DNA from: Nageia nagi | Taxonomy: Eukaryota > Pinophyta | Direction of reading: 5' to 3' | Length of the DNA stretch: 64,000 nt | NCBI GenBank assembly: GCA_050084985.1 | Contig: JBITNC010000001.1 | Coordinates: forward strand, 127,658,001-127,722,000 | Part shown: positions 58,965 through 64,000 of the stretch, one piece after another | Layout: each line of letters starts with the position of its first letter | Position numbering within the stretch: the first letter of the stretch is position 1 | Notes under the pieces: generated by a model | What the model saw: only the letters and a program-made list of their open reading frames with translations | Database searches by the model: none | Told to the model about the DNA's origin: nothing | Position numbers and translations under genes: made by a program

Positions 58965-61900
58965 TTCTTTTGGTTTTTTATTTGTTTTTTTTTTTTAGAT
59001 TTATTTTCTTTTTTACCAAACTATAAAGAAAAAGCAAATATCAAATATAACAATTCTATTTTTATCTTTTGGAGTTATATTAGCAAGAAAATAATTATAT
59101 GCACAAACAACCTACATGCATACTCACCTTTTAGTGTGATTATCTTTTCTAGCTTTTTGTTATATTAAATTAATCTTTTTAATATGAGCGGTATGAGTTG
59201 TACATTTTAATCTTCTTAATTTTCGTAAATTGTTTTGTTTAGTCAAGTGTTTAAATAAGGTAGGTAGGTAATACTATTAGGAAATCTAAGGCTAAGTAAT
59301 GACTTGGTACTTAAAATGGTCCCCTTAGTGCAATGAGGCTCGAGTAATGTGTTGATAAATATCTTGGTGATGAAATCCAAGTATAGCTCCTTTTTTATAG
59401 TCGTTCGATGGAAAGTAATGACTTCTATCATATGAACCTGATATTCATATATAGGTTTTGGCTCTAAGGTTCATAGTATTTTATCACTGGGAACATAAGA
59501 GAATAATAATCAATGGTTGGTAATGAACTTCAACTCATTGGTGTTCATTTTAAAAGGTCTCATGATTATGCATTTAATGAAAATAAAGTACTCATGAATA
59601 AATGTTCTAACCCTCCTGATCATACATGTCCATTGATTAAATCTTTTTAATATGATTCAAATAATGTTTTAATTAATGTGCAAGTTGATCTAAATACCCA
59701 TGAAATTCATTACCTTTTAATGAGATGTATTAACCAAAAGAAGCATTAAGATGTGGTGTATTACCTCTCCTTACGAGTCATAATATCCTTTGATCGCCTT
59801 TCGATGTGGTAAGGGAAGATAAGTAAGAAGACATTAATGTGAGTAAATTTCCTTTAATGCAGGTTCATTCCACCTCATTACGAGTCACAATCCTTCGATC
59901 ACCTTTTGGCATGGTAAGGAAGATAAGTAAGAGCATTAATGTGTGTAGAAAGTAGCCACCAAATTCATTAACCATTTTAATGTGTCCTAATCTACTTCAA
60001 CTTGAAGAATTCACCTTAAGTTCTAATCTTAATGATGATTCATTATCCCTTCCAAGTGTGGAAGTAACTTAGTGTAGATTATTTTACCAAATTAATGTGA
60101 TAAAGTGAGAAAAAGAAAAATTCATTTATCCTTTTTCCATCACATCAATTTTGGTCACCTTAGATCACTTTTTAGTGCAAAGGGAGAGCATAAGTGGAAA
60201 AGATAAAACAATAATCTACATAGTTTCTTGGAATAAGCATTTTTTTTGCTCTCAAGGTTTACGAAGATTGTTATTTTGTAATTGATACTATAGGACATAG
60301 ATTGTGAGAAGGAGGCCATAATGCTTATATTTTGAAATTTGATAATGATAATAAAATATTTGAAGTTGCAACAAATATTGATAAAAAGGGAGAGATGTAG
60401 TAGAAGCTAGTGTGTGAGGGGAAAAATTATTTTAAAGAGTGGATGGCAAGTTTTTTAACATATTCCCAAACGGGGAACTCATTGATTAAGTTCAAGCACA
60501 ATAAAAAATTATAAAAATAATAATATTGCATAGGCACCACAAATTTATTTATATAGGATGATAAGAAAACCTTTGATATGCATGTTTCAAATTATTCTTT
60601 CAAATTTTCATTTCTTTCATGGTTTTTATGGTTGTAATTAGTTTCACACAACCATAGAAGGAACCAGCTAAATGTAAACATGTTCCACTAGTCATTGAAT
60701 TTAGTCCATATCAATACAAAAAAGATAATGAGATAATACAATTTTATCATGATAGAGTGTGGAGCCTTACAAATACTAAAAAAAGATAGAGTTACCAAAT
60801 TATGAGTTTTCTTTATCGTGTTAAATTTGTATGGCTTATTATCATTTATTGTGATATTTATATGGTTTGCATATTCTAACACATTTTGCATTTATTTTGT
60901 AGGAAATTTAAAAAGGGAAACATAAAAAAAAAAGATTTTTTGATTCACCAATAATCTCCATAAGAAGATTCTCCATATTTTTAAATTATGTTGTTTCTAT
61001 TTCACTTTGATGCATGTTAGTCATATTGGAAATTCATTGATATTGGGAATTATATCAACTATTATTCTAGATAGTCCAACTAATCCCATTTAGTTTATGA
61101 TAGCAAAATTAAAAGCAAACTCAACATAACAGTCATTTGGCTTATTTTTCTTTGTTGATGTAGATTTTGCACACTAAAATATGAAGATTTGGAGCCCTCT
61201 TTTTTGTGTGTTCTAGGTCATAAGACTAGAAAAATAATATAGTCTTATTGCCTCCACTTTAGTGATGGTATAAATCATTTTATTTTTCACAACTATTTTA
61301 TTGACAACTTTCTTTATCAATGTTGTTCAAAATCAATGTAGTAATTTCTTAATGTTATTGATGTAGATGTTGCATAGTACATGGATTTGATTACCTCTAT
61401 TGCATGATGTGAAGGTTGATATATGATAAGTTTTGCATGTGGTAATTTATATTGTTTAATAGTTTTGTAACTACATTATATAAGGTTGTTGCAGGGCCTT
61501 TCAAAACTCTATATTTTTGTACAATTGCATCCGTATAATTTAATACCTACTATTCATGTATATACATGATTTCATGATGAGTGTTTTTAACTTATATGAA
61601 ATTCATTATTTGTATAAATTCATGTATATAATTTTGTGGAGAGCATTTTTCAATCTACAAAGGATTAAATGAGAAAATAAAACACATCATATTGGATAGA
61701 CAAACCTTAATGTAGCCTTGATTTGTATGTTGTAACAGTCTATGTTGTTTAAAATAAATTGAGCATAATTTAGTATCTAAATTCCAATGTGATCTACAAG
61801 TACCTTATAGACACATCCACACACCATTCATGATTTTTGGACATGTTGGTAATCAAGTTCAAAGCTTACTCAAGATAGCATGCATGATCAAGAAGGTCAA

Positions 61901-62029
61901 TAATGCATGTATGTTTCATCCTAGGAATAATACATAAGTGTAGTCATAAATTGCATAATCTTCAATCATTGTAGTCTATGAAACTGATGCAAATATCTCC
62001 ATGTGTCCATATTTTATAAAAAAAAGATT
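58965..62029. other. Anonymous AT-rich DNA
   Basis: A diverged direct repeat of about 110-bp period lies at 59758-59945 (words TACGAGTCA, GATCNCCTTT, GGAAGATAAGTAAGA). Otherwise no coding or RNA signal was seen. Confidence 0.45.
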
Positions 62030-62510
62030 GGTCTAATCACTAGGCAGGTTGGTATAATCACTTTGGGGTTTGGTATAATCATCAAGCATTTTGGTCTAAT
62101 CATCAAGCAATTATAAGAAAAAAAAATTTAAAGAAAAACTTAATTGGTATAATCGCCTAGTGGTTTGGTCTAATCACCAAGCGATTATATAAAGTAATTT
62201 TTTTATAAACATTAACTGGTCTAATCACCTGGTGGTTTAGTATAATTGCTTGGCAGTTATACCAAAGCAATTTTTTAAAAAACATATTGATTGGTCTAAT
62301 TGCTTGGTAGTTTGGTATAATCATTTGGTGGTTATACCAAAGCAATTTTTTTTAAAATTTGACTGGTCTAATTTCTTGATGGTTGGGTATAATTACCTAG
62401 TGATTATACCAATTCATTTTTAAAAAATTGACATGTTTATTTTCCAGATAGTTTGGTATAATCGGTAGGCAATTTGGTATAATATCATTGCAATTATACC
62501 AAAGTATTTT
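62030..62510. repeat. Palindromic 21-bp minisatellite, GGTATAATCGC family
   Basis: Units of 21 bp such as TTGGTCTAATCACYAAGCGA and TTGGTATAATCGCCTAGTGG. They are often paired and followed by ATTATACCAAAGC and an A/T run, giving a higher-order period of about 80 bp. GGTATAATCGC and GCGATTATACC are reverse complements, so the tract can fold extensively. Confidence 0.75.
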
Positions 62511-63060
62511 TTTTTTTTAAATTAACTAATCTTTGAATAATTGTTAAGTTTAGAGATACCATGAGGACATATTCATACTTTAGATATACCTATATATCCT
62601 AAAAATGCTTGAAATTCTATTTCCAAAATTAAATTTAGAATCTACATTTGCAAGTTACATTTTAGGATGCTTAAATTTCCACACTAGTAATAATACATAC
62701 ATTGTTTGGATAGTTTAAGTTGATCAAAATACATCAAATAATGCAAATACATGATCAAATAAAGACTACTATTTATGCCATGATTATAGCAATATTGCCA
62801 AAGCTACCAATAATTTAATGATTTAGACATCTCAAAAATGAAGACTACTATTTGTGCTAATTACCATGATTACAAAAGCTTTGCCAATGCCAATATTTAA
62901 GTCATATTTATATTCACTTTAATAATCATAAATCAAAATATGTTCACATAAATATGTATCAAAATATGTTCACATAAATTGGTCTATTATTTGTACAATA
63001 TCAACAATTTGGCCTGTTGTTTGAATAATATCAAAAAATTGCACTATTTTTTGTACTTTG
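62511..63060. other. Anonymous AT-rich DNA before element E
   Basis: A short direct repeat (ATCAAAATATGTTCACATAA at about 62935 and 62957) and no other signal. Confidence 0.45.
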
Positions 63061-63532
63061 TGAGAGAATTAGCACTACTCTAATCCTCAAGGTCCAAGAC
63101 TAGGAAACTCAATCACACAACATTCACACAAGATAACACAAGTGTAATGTGGTTCCTCCCTCCTTGGGAGTACATCCACAACTAGTATCTCAATTCTTAA
63201 GTATGCCCCTCTTACAACAATTCTCTTCCTCTTTCCTACACAAACTAGTAGAGTAATGTTACTCCAAAACTTAGATATGTTACAAGAGGAGAGGCCCTCT
63301 ATTTATAGCTTGAGAGCACCTCCCTAACCTCCCTTTAACCCAAGGGTAAGGTTAGGGTTACAATAAATATGTGACCTAACTTTAACCTACCAACTAACCC
63401 GATGGTTAGGTCAAAGTCCACACATAATAAAGAATTCAATTAATCCCTTAAGGTATCTACATATCCTTTAAGTGATTAATTGAACTTACAAGGAGTTTAG
63501 ATATTCACAATATTTCATTACAAATTCTAACA
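63061..63532 (-). repeat. 3' LTR of element E
   Basis: 472 bp, a few percent or less different from the D LTRs. TATAAATA on the reverse strand at 63300-63307; U3 inverted repeat at 63435-63484. Confidence 0.92.
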
Positions 63533-63922
63533 CTCCCCCTTAATGCAATATTGGGATAGAGCGTAGAAGAGAGAAGAGAGAGAGTAAGAGAGAGTTCTCC
63601 TCCATAGAGATACAAGTGGAGATGAGAACATTTACATATTTGAGAATCTTTTTGAGAACTAGTATGAGACTCACTACATTACCATTTGAAAAAATGGTTT
63701 ACAATACAATCATTAACCACAACTAGTTTCACTGTATATAGTCGTCGATCAACTTTAAGTTGACATGTGAGTCTCCATGAGCTTGCTTTCACAAGGTGAG
63801 TAACCTGCATTTCTGAAGAAGATCCTACATGCTACAAGCAACTCATGAACAAAATTAGTTAGATGCATCATATATTCAAATAAAAGAATCAAATAATGCC
63901 ATCTTATAAATAACTGATTAAT

Positions 63923-63972
63923 GGTGCACTATGAGTCATCACAGAGATGCCAAGCCATCACTCATAGTCACT
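63923..63972 (-). other. Conserved 3' hairpin, element E copy
   Basis: ACTATGAGT ... ACTCATAGT: perfect stem. The pair that is A-U in A and G-U in D is G-C here. Confidence 0.65.
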
Positions 63973-64000
63973 TGTTATTATATAGACATGTGTTGATTAT

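Larger units (their letters stand above)
63061..64000 (-). mobile_element. Element E: second D-family copia element, 3' end only
   Basis: 3' LTR 63061-63532 followed by purine tract and 3' region that matches element D 47148-47620 closely. The window ends before pol. Same orientation as D. The left flank CTTTG should reappear beyond the window if the element is complete. Confidence 0.9.

Noticed and set aside
62030-62510. Possible CRISPR-like array
   Set aside because: Units are contiguous, degenerate and palindromic, with no unique spacers; this is a plant minisatellite.

Overview
The window looks like nuclear DNA of a seed plant. It is strongly AT-rich, has no bacterial-style gene packing, and is filled with plant retrotransposons, a plant L1-type LINE and fragments of plant-specific transposon-related genes. 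The long, heavily decayed, nested elements would suit a large-genome plant such as a conifer, but no single-copy gene fixes the species. I found no intact cellular gene, tRNA, rRNA or CRISPR array.

Layout. 1-460: anonymous DNA and a minisatellite. 461-8595: an old Ty1/copia element on the + strand (element A), inserted into that minisatellite, which resumes at 8596-8935. 10130-11450: decayed hAT-like transposase remnant (+), ending in a TA/GA microsatellite. 12396-14640: decayed multi-exon plant-mobile-domain pseudogene (-). 15430-21990: a 5'-to-3' recognisable LINE (-), into which a copia LTR (15915-16405) has inserted between the zinc finger and the RNase H domain. 24508-45405: a tandem array of copia elements (+), four internal regions (first truncated) separated by shared LTRs, i.e. 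int-LTR-int-LTR-int-LTR-int-LTR. 46678-56024: a complete copia element on the - strand (element D), with a perfect 5-bp target duplication CTATC and near-identical LTRs. It sits inside a CACTA-type coding remnant and carries a host-gene-like fragment in its long leader. 57700-58964: gypsy-gag-like pseudogene (-). 62030-62510: palindromic minisatellite. 63061-64000: the 3' end of a second D-family element (E), cut by the window edge.

How the parts relate. A, the array (B units) and D/E are relatives. They share gag-PR-IN-RT-RNaseH order, a conserved leader block just before gag, a U3 inverted repeat and a 3' hairpin. None encodes an unbroken polyprotein. The most notable signals are: base pairs in the 3' hairpin and the U3 palindrome that co-vary between copies; a tandem array whose units all share the same damaged LTR/primer-site junction; a Lys in place of the catalytic integrase Glu in both the B and D lineages; and the gene fragment carried by element D. 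All positions and alignments were made by eye; edges of decayed features are approximate.
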